From Actinomycetes bacterium (GTDB lineage: Bacteria > Actinomycetota > Thermoleophilia > Gaiellales > Gaiellaceae), in the NCBI GenBank assembly GCA_026708005.1, contig JAPOVR010000093.1, positions 1-51,930 on the forward strand: a DNA stretch of 51,930 nt. The letters are read 5' to 3'. A model generated the notes under the pieces. The model did no database searches and had not been told where the DNA came from. It saw only the letters and a program-made list of their open reading frames with translations. Each line of letters starts with the position of its first letter. Position 1 is the first letter of the stretch. Positions 17,649-26,080 of the stretch are shown in pieces. Made by a program: the position numbers and the translations under genes.

Positions 17649-18659
17649 CTAGAACCAGCGGCGCCAGCGAAAGAACCCGACCATTCCGATCAGGGCAGTG
17701 ACCATGACGCCGAGAATCGCCCAGAACGCCGCGCTCGTGCTCTCGCCCGGAAACAGCACGTTCATACCGAACACGCTTGTAACAAGCGTGAGCGGGAGCA
17801 TCACGGTCGCGATCAGCGTGAGCATGCGCAGGACGTCGTTCTGCTTATGGGAGATCACGGACTCGTTCGTCTCCTCGAGCGCCTCGACAACCTCCTTGTA
17901 GTTGTCGAGCAGGTCCCAGATCCGCTCGGTCGCATCGACGATGTCGTCGAAGTAGACCTCGAGGTCCTCACGGAGGAACCGTTGCGTGTAGCGCTCGAGC
18001 AGGCGCACCGTCGAGCGCTCCGGCTTGATGATCTTTCGGTAGGCGATGACCTCCTGCTTGGCGTTCGAGATGTCGCGAACGATCTCCTCGGATCGGCCTT
18101 CGAACAGCTCGTCCTCGATCGCATCGAGCTTGTGGGCCATCTTGTCGAGAATCGGGAAGCAGTAGTCGAACAGGTCGTCGAGGACGTGGTACAGGAGGTA
18201 GCCCGATCCCTTCGCGAACAGCTCAGCTCGGAGCTCCTCGTCGTTCTCGCACCGGCTGAACAGGCGCGACACCGGCAGCAGCTCAACGTTGGGAAGCGTG
18301 ACGAGGAAGTCAGGGCCGAGGAACAGGTCGACCTCGGCCGCATTCAGCCGCTGGATTGCCTTGTCGTACTTCGGGAAGTGCAGGACGACGAAGAGGTAGT
18401 TGGGGTACTCGTCGATCTTCGGCCGCTGTCGCTTCGAGAGGACGTCCTCGACGTCGAGATCGTGGAATCCGAACCGCTCGGCCAGCGCGTGCGCCTCGAG
18501 GGGGCCGGGCCGCTCGACGTGGATCCACGTGAGGTCGTGAGCCTGAAGCTCAGCGATGCGAACGCGCGGCTCGACCCCGGCCTCCGCCGGAACAGAGGGC
18601 CGTGCACGCCGGATGCGGGTGAGTGTCGGCCGTTCCATTAGTACTGAAGGGGTCGTCAA
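17649..18659 (-). CDS. corA: CorA-family magnesium/cobalt channel
   Basis: A 336-residue inner-membrane divalent cation channel. The long soluble N-terminal domain ends in the helical region with VYFDDIVDATERIWDLLDN; two C-terminal membrane segments follow. The selectivity motif GMN is present in TSVFGMNVLFPGE at the end of the first one, and the basic end FFRWRRWF fits the family. The start is uncertain: a TTG at 18659 gives the longest frame and an ATG at 18638 starts at MERPTL; neither has a clear Shine-Dalgarno. TAAGAT at 18680-18685 on the minus strand is a possible -10. Confidence 0.92.
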   Translation of the reverse strand: MTTPSVLMERPTLTRIRRARPSVPAEAGVEPRVRIAELQAHDLTWIHVERPGPLEAHALAERFGFHDLDVEDVLSKRQRPKIDEYPNYLFVVLHFPKYDKAIQRLNAAEVDLFLGPDFLVTLPNVELLPVSRLFSRCENDEELRAELFAKGSGYLLYHVLDDLFDYCFPILDKMAHKLDAIEDELFEGRSEEIVRDISNAKQEVIAYRKIIKPERSTVRLLERYTQRFLREDLEVYFDDIVDATERIWDLLDNYKEVVEALEETNESVISHKQNDVLRMLTLIATVMLPLTLVTSVFGMNVLFPGESTSAAFWAILGVMVTALIGMVGFFRWRRWF

Positions 18660-18947
18660 TCCGCGCGGTCATTTCCCACCATCTTACCCCGCTTCTCCGC
18701 TACACGAAACCCCGCCGCCAAGCTCCTGCCTGCACCCCTGATGCGGCGGTCAACGCGAGGGATCAGCGCGGGGCGGCCAGCGCGCGGGGGGTCATGGCGG
18801 CGCGCCGAGCCCGGCAGACCCGGCCGGCGAGAGCTCTCGCGACAGGTCGGCGCGGGTGAAGGGCCTCACCGGCGCGACGGTTGCCGGCGCATCCCGCGCC
18901 CACGAGGGCTCGCCGGTAGGTGACGACGCCGCGGTCACCTGGCTTGA

Positions 18948-19020
18948 CGCGCCCGGCAGGAATCGAACCTGCGACCTTGTGCTCCGGAGGCACACGCTCT
19001 ATCCCCTGAGCTACGGGCGC
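18948..19020 (-). tRNA. tRNA-Arg (CCG)
   Basis: The 73-nt minus-strand sequence folds as a full cloverleaf: acceptor GCGCCCG/CGGGCGC, D arm GCTC/GAGC, anticodon stem TGTGC/GCACA with loop CTCCGGA (anticodon CCG, reads CGG), and T arm GCAGG/CCTGC with TTCGAAT. CCA is not encoded. Its 5' end is only 23 bases from the start of the divergent epimerase gene. Confidence 0.97.
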
Positions 19021-19043
19021 CTGACACGGTTAGTCTACTGCCC

Positions 19044-20072
19044 GTGCAGCTGGCCTACCGAACCGTCACTGCAGCGCTTGGGGCGCCGTTTCGCATCTCT
19101 CGCTCGACGCGGGAGGACGTTGAGCTGATCGAGGTTGAGCTTCGTCACGGAGACGCCGTCGGCTACGGGGAGGGGGCGCCACAGGATCACTACGGCGAGA
19201 GCATCGGGTCGGTGCAGGCGTTCCTCGATGACGCGGCGTCCGTTCTGGGCGATGATCCGTTCGCGCTGGATGCGATCGAGCAGCGGCTCGACGAGCTTCC
19301 CGGAGAGTGGGCGGCGCGCTCGGCCGTCGATGCAGCGCTGCACGATCTGTGCGGCAAGCTCGCGAGCATTCCCGTGTGGCGGCTCCTGGGCGTGCGGCGC
19401 GTCGGCCCGCCGACCTCGTGGACGGTCTGGCTCGGCGATCCTGACGACATGGCCCGGCGCGCCGAGGAGGCGGCTCCGCGGTTCCAGCGCCTGAAGCTGA
19501 AGCTCGGCGGGCGCGACGGGCTCGATGTGGAGCGCGTGCGGGCTGTCCGGTCGGTGACGGACCGCCCCCTGATGGTCGACGTGAACGAGTACTGGAGCCT
19601 CGCCGAAACGCTGGAGTCGGTCCCGGCCTTGGCGGAGCTCGGGGTCGAATACGTCGAGCAACCTCTGCCCGCGGGCGATGAGGGCGGAGTCGAGCTCAAG
19701 CGGCGCTCGCCGCTTCCCATCTATCTGGACGAGGACTGCCACCGGCTCGGCGATGTCGCCGCCTGTGCCGAGCGCGCTCATGGCGTCAACGTCAAGCTGG
19801 CCAAGAGCGGCGGGATTCGGGAGGCCGTGAGGATCGCGCATGCCGCCCGCGCGCTCGGGCTCGGGGTCATGCTCGGCTGCATGATCGAGACGGGCCTTGG
19901 GATCTCCGCAGGCTGCCAAGTTGCGAGCCTCTGCGACTACGTCGATCTCGACGGCAACCTCCTGCTCGCACAGGACCCATGGCTCGGCGTGACCTTCCAG
20001 CAAGGCGTCCAGGTGCCCGGCGACGGGCCGGGCCTGAGCCTCTGCCGGACAGAGGTGGGCACCGATGGCTGA
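19044..20072 (+). CDS. dgcA: Dipeptide epimerase / N-acetyl-D-glutamate racemase, enolase superfamily
   Basis: A 342-residue enolase-superfamily enzyme of the MLE/dipeptide-epimerase branch. The general-base motif is LKLKLGG (about residue 152); metal ligands are in MVDVNEYW, VEYVEQPLP and IYLDEDCH; the second lysine is in VNVKLAKSGG. Alone it would be called L-Ala-D/L-Glu epimerase. Because it overlaps the DUF1611 gene by 8 bases, it matches the DgcA-DgcN pair, in which N-acetyl-D-glutamate is racemised to the L form (established for marine bacteria). The GTG start follows TAGTCT by about 8 bases and lacks a Shine-Dalgarno, so it may be leaderless. Confidence 0.85.
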   Translation: MQLAYRTVTAALGAPFRISRSTREDVELIEVELRHGDAVGYGEGAPQDHYGESIGSVQAFLDDAASVLGDDPFALDAIEQRLDELPGEWAARSAVDAALHDLCGKLASIPVWRLLGVRRVGPPTSWTVWLGDPDDMARRAEEAAPRFQRLKLKLGGRDGLDVERVRAVRSVTDRPLMVDVNEYWSLAETLESVPALAELGVEYVEQPLPAGDEGGVELKRRSPLPIYLDEDCHRLGDVAACAERAHGVNVKLAKSGGIREAVRIAHAARALGLGVMLGCMIETGLGISAGCQVASLCDYVDLDGNLLLAQDPWLGVTFQQGVQVPGDGPGLSLCRTEVGTDG

Positions 20073-21105
20073 CGACAAGCAGGCATCTGCCGGCACGAAG
20101 CGGGTCCTCGTGCTCGCTGAGGGCTACCTCGCGGATCCACACCATGGGAAGACGACGAGGGGCGTCGTCGACTACGCGAGCTTTCCGGTCGTGGCCCTCC
20201 TGGACTCGACGTACGACGGCGATGTGTTCAAGGGCATCCCGGTCGTCGACAGCGTCACCGACGCGCTCGCCTTCGACCCGACCACCGCCATCGTCGGCGT
20301 CGCACCCACGGGCGGGCGCCTCCCCGACACGCTGCGCGCGCACGTGACGGCGTCGATAACAGCGGGTCTGCACGTCGAGGCGGGCATGCACGAGTTCCTC
20401 GCAGACGATCCTGAGCTCGCGGCGCTCGCCCGCGACTGCGGTGTTGGGCTCTGCGATCTCAGGCGCCCGCCCGAGGGTCTGAGCGTTCCGACAGGGGCCA
20501 ACCTGGAGCTCGACGCGACTGTCGTTCTGACCGTCGGCTCCGACTGCGCGATCGGGAAGATGACGATCGCGCTCGAGCTCCACTTGGAGTCCCTCCGGCG
20601 AGGGCGGCGAAGCGTCTTCGTGCCGACCGGGCAGACCGGGATCGCGATCGCGGGCTGGGGCATTGCCGTTGACGCGGTCGTGGCCGACTTCATCGCGGGC
20701 GCGGTGGAGCAGCTCGTGGTCGACGGCTCCGCACTCGGCGACCTGCTCTGGGTCGAAGGGCAGGGGTCGCTCATCCACCCGATGTACTCCGGCGTGACGC
20801 TGGGTCTCTACCACGGCTCGGCACCTCAGCTGCTCGTCCTGTGCCACAAGGCCGGCATGGATCATCTCGAAGGTCACGCCAGGCACGCGATCCCGCCGCT
20901 GCGGGAGCTGGTCGATCTCCACGAGCGGTCGGCGCTGCCGGCGTGCCCGGCACGTGTCGCCGCGATCGCGCTGAACACGAGCCTGCTCGACGACGATGAG
21001 GCACGGGCAGCGATCGCCGCCGCGACCGCCGAGACCGGCCTGCCGGCCGACGACCCCGTGCGTTTCGGTGCCGAGCGCCTCACGGACGCGTGTCTTGGGA
21101 CCTGA
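20065..21105 (+). CDS. dgcN: DUF1611 protein, D-glutamate N-acetyltransferase DgcN-like
   Basis: A 346-residue DUF1611 protein. It has an N-terminal Rossmann-like domain (RVLVLAEGYLADPHHGKTTRG) and a C-terminal P-loop NTPase-like domain with VGSDCAIGKMTIALELH (about residue 158), then VWGEGQGSL-like residues read here as LWVEGQGSLIHPMYSG. Members beside a dipeptide epimerase have been assigned as D-glutamate N-acetyltransferase, the first step before DgcA. The ATG at 20065 lies inside the end of dgcA (8-bp overlap), so they are coupled. The P-loop in an acetyltransferase is unusual, and the acetyl donor site is not visible to me. Confidence 0.8.
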   Translation: MADDKQASAGTKRVLVLAEGYLADPHHGKTTRGVVDYASFPVVALLDSTYDGDVFKGIPVVDSVTDALAFDPTTAIVGVAPTGGRLPDTLRAHVTASITAGLHVEAGMHEFLADDPELAALARDCGVGLCDLRRPPEGLSVPTGANLELDATVVLTVGSDCAIGKMTIALELHLESLRRGRRSVFVPTGQTGIAIAGWGIAVDAVVADFIAGAVEQLVVDGSALGDLLWVEGQGSLIHPMYSGVTLGLYHGSAPQLLVLCHKAGMDHLEGHARHAIPPLRELVDLHERSALPACPARVAAIALNTSLLDDDEARAAIAAATAETGLPADDPVRFGAERLTDACLGT

Positions 21106-21297
21106 CGCCCTGGGCCGCTCGGCACGCCCCGGCGCGTGATGAAGCCGGCAGGGCCGAGGCACGCGTGGAGCGGCTGGGGAGGCACGCGGCGCTGTTCGAG
21201 CTCGGAGGCCGGTGTGCGCCGGGTTCGGTGCCCGGACCGGTAGGTAACCGGGTCGAGCCGTGTACTGGAGGAGGAGGTCTCTGGTAGACAGGGGCCT

Positions 21298-22425
21298 ATG
21301 GTCGACTCGCGGACCGACCGGCTTGCCCGCCTGATCGTCGAGTACTCGCTCGACCTCGGTCCCGGGCAGGTGCTTCGTATCGACGGCAACGCTGTTGCCG
21401 AGCCGCTCCTTCTCGCTGCGTATCGGCACGCGATCGAGCGGGGGGCGCACGCCTACGTTGCTCCCGCCGTCGACGGTGTCGTTGAGGCTCTGCTCGCCGA
21501 GGGCAGCGAGGCTCAGCTCACCTACATCTCACCGGGCGCGCCGGCGGAGCTTGAACGGCTCGACGCGCTGATCACCGTGTGGGCTGAGAGCAACACGCGC
21601 TCGCTCAGCGGTGCTGACCCAGACCGCCAGCGGGTGATGGTCGATGCGAGGCAAGAGCTTGCGCAGCGCCGGATGCAGCGGATCTTCTCCCACGAGCTCG
21701 CGTGGTGTGGCACGCTCTTCCCGACCCAGGCGCACGCGCAGGATGCCCAGATGTCGCTCAGCCAGTACGAGCGCTTCGTGTACGGAGCCTGTCACGTGCT
21801 CGAAGGGGACAGCGACCCGGTCGAGCACTGGCGCGGCGTGTCCCACGAGCTCGCCGCGCGCGCCAAGGAGCTTCAAGCCGTCTCTCTGCTTAGGATCCTC
21901 GGCCCCGACACCGATCTTCGCATGAGCGTCGCCGGGCGCTCGTGGATCGCTGCGGACGGCCACCGGAACATGCCCGACGGGGAGGTGTTCACGAGCCCCG
22001 TCGAGAGCGCGACGCAGGGCGAGATCCGGTACACGGCCCCCGCGACCTTCCAGGGGCGGGAGGTCGAGGACGTTCGCCTTCGGTTCGATTACGGCGAGGT
22101 GGTCAGCGCCGAGGCCACTCAGGGCGAGGAGTACCTCAGGCAGATGCTGGCGGTCGATGGCGCGAGCGTGCTCGGCGAGGTGGCGTTTGGGCTCAACTAC
22201 GAGATCGACCGGCTCACGGGAAACATCCTCTTCGACGAGAAGATCGGCGGCACGATGCACGTTGCGCTCGGAGCGAGCTTCCCTCCCACCGGCGGGACGA
22301 ACACCTCGGCCCTGCACTGGGACATGATCTGCGATCTGCGCGACGATGGCGAGGTCTACGCCGACGGCGAGCTCGTCTGGAAGGCGGGTCGGTTCCTCCG
22401 CCCGCCCGCTGAGCTCGAGTCGTGA
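21298..22425 (+). CDS. M29-family metallo-aminopeptidase
   Basis: A 375-residue aminopeptidase of the AmpS/aminopeptidase II (M29) family. The C-terminal metal site is intact: GEVAFGLN, LFDEKIGGTMHVALGASF and TSALHWDMICDL supply the Glu, His and Asp ligands. N-terminal markers are LIVEYSLDLGPGQVLRIDG and WAESNTRSLSGADPDR. These enzymes remove N-terminal residues from short peptides. It is followed by a paralogue overlapping by 4 bases. The ATG is 6 bases after AGGGG-like sequence; a stronger GGAGGAGGAGG lies about 25 bases upstream. Confidence 0.9.
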   Translation: MVDSRTDRLARLIVEYSLDLGPGQVLRIDGNAVAEPLLLAAYRHAIERGAHAYVAPAVDGVVEALLAEGSEAQLTYISPGAPAELERLDALITVWAESNTRSLSGADPDRQRVMVDARQELAQRRMQRIFSHELAWCGTLFPTQAHAQDAQMSLSQYERFVYGACHVLEGDSDPVEHWRGVSHELAARAKELQAVSLLRILGPDTDLRMSVAGRSWIAADGHRNMPDGEVFTSPVESATQGEIRYTAPATFQGREVEDVRLRFDYGEVVSAEATQGEEYLRQMLAVDGASVLGEVAFGLNYEIDRLTGNILFDEKIGGTMHVALGASFPPTGGTNTSALHWDMICDLRDDGEVYADGELVWKAGRFLRPPAELES

Positions 22426-23534
22426 CCGGGCTGCTCACCGAACGGCTCGCCGCCGTCCTGATCGACCACTCGCTGGGCGTTCGTGCGGGCGACGGGGTTC
22501 TGATCAGGGGCACGACCACCGCTGCGCCGCTCGTCCGCGAGCTGTATCGGGGCGTGCTGCAGGCCGGGGGCTATCCAGAGCTCCAGCTCGATCTCGACGG
22601 GCGGGAGGAGGCACTCCTCGAGCTCGGCGAGCCAGCACAGCTCGACTGGGTGAACCCGTCCGCCCTCGAGGCGGTCGAGCGGGTCGACTGCCGTGTCCAG
22701 CTCTTCGCCCCCCGGAACACCCGCAGCTTGTCGGGGGTCGACCCGGCTCGCCAGGCACGGCGCTCCCGCGCGGCCAAGCCGATAATCGACGCGGTCGACC
22801 GACGCGCGGCTGCGGGCGAGCTGCGGTCGGTGCTGACGGTCTACCCGACGGAGGCCCTCGCGCAGGAGGCCGGCATGTCGCTGGCCGACTACCAGCGCTT
22901 CGTCGCGGCGTCGGGGTTCCTCGACCGGGACGACCCGGCCGCCGAGTGGGGTGCGCTCGCACAGCGTATCGCCCGGCTGAGCTCGTGGCTCGAGACCGTG
23001 CGGGTCCTGCGCGTGCTGGCCCCGGGCACCGACCTGACGCTCGGTGTCGAGGGCCGGCGCTGGGTCCCGGCCTGCGGCCGCGAGAACTTCCCGGATGGAG
23101 AGATCTACACCGCCCCGCTCGAGGATGCCGTCGACGGAGAGATCTCGTTCGAGCTGCTGCTGCTCCATGGAGGCCGGCCCCTGCAGGGCGTGCGCCTCGC
23201 CTTTCGCGATGGCGAGGTCGTCGAGGCGACCGCGCGCCGAGGCAGCCGGGCGCTTGACGAGCTGCTGTTGCTCGACGCTGGAGCACGGCGTGCCGGGGAG
23301 TTCGCCTTCGGCCTCAACGACGCGATCAGCCGGTTCACGGGCGAGCCGCTCTTCGACGAGAAGGTTGGCGGCACCGTCCATCTCGCGCTCGGGTCCGCTT
23401 ACGCGGAGTGTGGCGGAACGAACGACTCGGCGCTTCACTGCGACCTGGTGCTGGACCTTCGCCAAGGCGGTCTCGTCTACGCCGATGGCGAGCTCGTGTA
23501 CCGGGACGGTGCTTTCCTTGGCGGCCGCTTCTGA
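22422..23534 (+). CDS. Second M29-family metallo-aminopeptidase
   Basis: A 370-residue paralogue of the preceding protein. It has the same metal-site segments: GEFAFGLN, LFDEKVGGTVHLALGSAY and DSALHCDLVLDL. The GTG start overlaps the stop of the first gene (GTGA), showing translational coupling. The pair arose by tandem duplication, but sequence has diverged through the middle region, so the two may differ in substrate or form a mixed dimer (inference). With dgcA-dgcN just upstream, the cluster could take D-amino-acid-containing peptides to free amino acids. Confidence 0.9.
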   Translation: MTGLLTERLAAVLIDHSLGVRAGDGVLIRGTTTAAPLVRELYRGVLQAGGYPELQLDLDGREEALLELGEPAQLDWVNPSALEAVERVDCRVQLFAPRNTRSLSGVDPARQARRSRAAKPIIDAVDRRAAAGELRSVLTVYPTEALAQEAGMSLADYQRFVAASGFLDRDDPAAEWGALAQRIARLSSWLETVRVLRVLAPGTDLTLGVEGRRWVPACGRENFPDGEIYTAPLEDAVDGEISFELLLLHGGRPLQGVRLAFRDGEVVEATARRGSRALDELLLLDAGARRAGEFAFGLNDAISRFTGEPLFDEKVGGTVHLALGSAYAECGGTNDSALHCDLVLDLRQGGLVYADGELVYRDGAFLGGRF

Positions 23535-23720
23535 TCGCGCTCCTCGCCGAGACGCACCCGCCGCGAGGCGCGCGTGAGCTGCTGGCACGGCGCGACTCGC
23601 TGAGACGCCCTGGCGGGAGGCGCGCCGGAACCTGGCGCGGGCGAGCTGCCGGCGTGCACGCGGAGCTGTGACGCGCAGAGCGCTGCCGGGTTGCGCGGGA
23701 GTGGTGCGACATGCGCGCCG

Positions 23721-23726
23721 TAGAAT
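23721..23726 (+). promoter_or_regulatory. -10 box of a probably leaderless rnz transcript
   Basis: TAGAAT lies 6 bases before the GTG start of the RNase Z gene, where no Shine-Dalgarno is present. The expected start of transcription falls on or next to the GTG. The same hexamer and spacing occur before mihF. No good -35 is visible. Confidence 0.45.
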
Positions 23727-23732
23727 CACCCT

Positions 23733-24740
23733 GTGGATCTCGATGTCGTCTTCATCGGCACCTCCGGCTCGACCCCAACCGCCCGCCGCGGCGCGCCGAG
23801 CCTGCTGATCCGGCGCGGGGGAGACCGCCTGCTCGTCGACTGCGGCGAGGGCACCCAGCGTCAGCTTCAGCGCTCGAGCATCGGCCTCCTGGATCTGCCC
23901 GACATCTTCGTGACGCACCTCCACGCCGACCACTATCTCGGCTTGCCCGGGATGCTCAAGACCTTCTCGCTGCGCGGCCGCGAGGCGCCGCTCACTGTCT
24001 ACGGTCCGCCCGGGATCCGAGCGCTGTTCTCAGCGCTGCGGCAGGTGTTCGGGAAGCTCAGCTACGAGCTTGCCCTCGTCGAGCTCGAGCCCGGCGAGCG
24101 GATCGACCGCCGCGAGTACCGCCTGGGCACGTTCGCTGTCGATCACGACGCCACGGCGTTTGGCTACACGCTTGTCGAGGGCGCGCGGCCAGGGCGTTTC
24201 GATGTCGAGGCCGCACGTCAGCTCGGTGTGCCCGAAGGCCCGCTCTGGGGTGCTCTGCAGCGTGGCGCGGCTGTCGAGCTCGACGACGGGACCACGGTGC
24301 TGCCCGAGGCGGTCGTCGGTGAGGCTCGACCCGGCAGGCGGGTTGTCGTCACAGGCGACACGCGGCCTGCTCGCTCCGTGCTGGAGGCTGCGAAGGGAGC
24401 GCAGCTGCTCGTCCATGACGGCGGCTTCGGCGATGAGGAGATCGACCGGGCGAACGAGACAGGACACTCGAGCGCCACGCAGGCTGCACAGCTGGCGTGC
24501 GGTGCCGACGTAGGGCTGCTCGCGCTGAACCACATCTCGCCGCGGTACTTCGGCCCCGAGCTCGCGCGCGAGGCGCGCGCCATCTTCGCGAACACGGTCG
24601 TGCCACGAGACTTCGACGTCGTGGAGGTGCCGTTTCCCGAGCGCGGCACACCCCGCCTGATCAAGCGCGGCGCGGCCGTCGCAACCGGACCGAGCGGCGG
24701 ACTCGAGCAGCCGAGCGCGCCAGCCGCAGGTGAGGAGTAG
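23733..24740 (+). CDS. rnz: Ribonuclease Z
   Basis: A 335-residue metallo-beta-lactamase-fold nuclease that trims the 3' end of tRNA precursors lacking CCA, which fits a tRNA-Arg without encoded CCA. The start FIGTSGSTPTARRGAPSLL and LLVDCGEGTQRQL are the RNase Z signature; the metal motif is THLHADHYLGLPGM (about residue 65); later ligands are in VVTGDTRP and LALNHISPRY. The family's flexible-arm region is present around residue 150. The last 20 residues are low-complexity. It is preceded by 198 bases without a gene. Confidence 0.92.
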   Translation: MDLDVVFIGTSGSTPTARRGAPSLLIRRGGDRLLVDCGEGTQRQLQRSSIGLLDLPDIFVTHLHADHYLGLPGMLKTFSLRGREAPLTVYGPPGIRALFSALRQVFGKLSYELALVELEPGERIDRREYRLGTFAVDHDATAFGYTLVEGARPGRFDVEAARQLGVPEGPLWGALQRGAAVELDDGTTVLPEAVVGEARPGRRVVVTGDTRPARSVLEAAKGAQLLVHDGGFGDEEIDRANETGHSSATQAAQLACGADVGLLALNHISPRYFGPELAREARAIFANTVVPRDFDVVEVPFPERGTPRLIKRGAAVATGPSGGLEQPSAPAAGEE

Positions 24741-24973
24741 GAACGCCGGTTGACCCAGCGGCCTCGCGCGGCGATTCCCTCGAGCCTGCTCGTGCCGGAG
24801 CATGAACGAAGGGACCGCCCGGCGTCTCTTCGCCCGCGGCAGCCACCGGGCATCAGCTTACAGCAGCACCCGAACGAAGGGCCTCACCCGAACGCGCGCA
24901 GTACCTTGATCCCGCAGATCGCAGGAGCGGCGGCTCACCTCTTGGCCGAAGGCAGCTCGACGGCGGCTGCACT

Positions 24974-25927
24974 GTGAGCCGGTTCGTGGTGACGGGCTGC
25001 GCCGGCTTCATCGGCTCGCATCTGGTCGAGGCGCTGCTCAGCCGTGGCGACGACGTCGTGGGCATCGACTCGTTCACCGGCTACTCCGAGCGGGAGACGA
25101 AGGAGGCGAACCTTAAGGCCGTCGCGAGCGATGCCGGCTTCTCGCTCTCGGAAGCCGATCTCGTAACCTGCGAGCTGGACGAGATGATCGCCGGCAGCGG
25201 TGGGGTGTTCCACTTGGCCGCGCAGCCCGGGGTGCGTCAGAGCTGGGGCGAGCCGTTTGAGAACTACGTGAGGAACAACGTGCTCGCCAGCCAGCGCGTG
25301 TTCGAGGCGGCCAGCCGACTCGACCGCCGGGTCGTGTGGGCCTCGTCGTCCTCCGTCTACGGCAACTCCACCTCCTTTCCGACGTCGGAGGACGCTCTGC
25401 TCCAGCCGATCTCGCCGTACGGCGTGACGAAGGTGGCCTGCGAGTATCTCGCGCGTGCGTACGTCGAGAGCGGCGGGCTCGAAGCCGTTGGCCTGCGGTA
25501 CTTCACCGTGTACGGGCCGCGGCAGCGCCCGGACATGGCGTTTCAGCAGATCATCGCGGCTCTGCGCGGTGGGACGCCGTTCAGCCTCTACGGGTCAGGG
25601 GGGCAGACCCGCGACGTCACCTACGTCGGGGACGCGGTCGCGGCGACCCTCGCCGCGATGCAGGTGGGGCGCTGCAGCGCGGTCTACAACGTCGGCGGTG
25701 GGAATGAGACGTCGCTGCGGGAGGCGATCGCGCTCATCGAGGAGCTCAGCGGGCGCCGTCTCGTCGTTGACCGCAAGCCCGCCGTGCGAGGCGATGCGGG
25801 CCGAACGGCAGCCGACACCTCCCGGGCGCGCGCCGAGCTGGGTTGGGCGCCGGCAACGACGCTGCGGGCCGGCCTGGCGGCCCAGCTTGACTCGATGGAC
25901 GGCGGGCTGTCTGTCACCCCTCCGTAG
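24974..25927 (+). CDS. NAD-dependent sugar-nucleotide epimerase/dehydratase (SDR)
   Basis: A 317-residue extended SDR. The NAD site is VVTGCAGFIGSHLVEALL; the catalytic part has WASSSSVYGN and YGVTKVACEYL (the Y-x3-K pair at about residue 153); RYFTVYGPRQRPDMAF follows. It resembles UDP-glucose/UDP-glucuronate 4-epimerases. The exact substrate is unknown. GTG start; a glycan-related role fits manB and the glycosyltransferases elsewhere in the window. Confidence 0.88.
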   Translation: MSRFVVTGCAGFIGSHLVEALLSRGDDVVGIDSFTGYSERETKEANLKAVASDAGFSLSEADLVTCELDEMIAGSGGVFHLAAQPGVRQSWGEPFENYVRNNVLASQRVFEAASRLDRRVVWASSSSVYGNSTSFPTSEDALLQPISPYGVTKVACEYLARAYVESGGLEAVGLRYFTVYGPRQRPDMAFQQIIAALRGGTPFSLYGSGGQTRDVTYVGDAVAATLAAMQVGRCSAVYNVGGGNETSLREAIALIEELSGRRLVVDRKPAVRGDAGRTAADTSRARAELGWAPATTLRAGLAAQLDSMDGGLSVTPP

Positions 25928-26041
25928 GCGCGAGGCGCTGCTCTCTTCTCTGCAGCGGGGCGCTGGTCTTGTCTCCGAAGCGGCAGCGCACCGCTCTTTG
26001 CCGCGATCCATCCGGGCTGTTCTGCTAGGCTTGCGCGCACA

Positions 26042-26074
26042 CCTTTAACTCGGCTCGGTGAGGCCGGAAAGGAG
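26042..26074 (+). promoter_or_regulatory. PyrR-binding loop overlapping the pyrR ribosome binding site
   Basis: CCTTT (26042-26046) pairs with AAAGG (68-72), then an AACT bulge, then stem CGGC/GCCG with loop TCGGTGAG. The loop region CGGTGAGGC fits the PyrR-binding consensus UCCNGNGAGGY at most fixed positions. The lower stem consumes the Shine-Dalgarno AAAGGAG, 6 bases before the GTG at 26081. A stem, purine-rich bulge, stem and conserved loop is the known layout of PyrR sites. UMP-bound PyrR would thus block translation of the operon's first gene. Confidence 0.68.
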
Positions 26075-26080
26075 TTGTAC

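Noticed and set aside
19867-21450. Minus-strand open frame of 527 codons
   Set aside because: It is antisense to dgcN and neighbours and shows no domain; composition explains it.
22356-23933. Minus-strand open frame of 525 codons
   Set aside because: It is antisense to the second M29 aminopeptidase and shows no recognisable motif.
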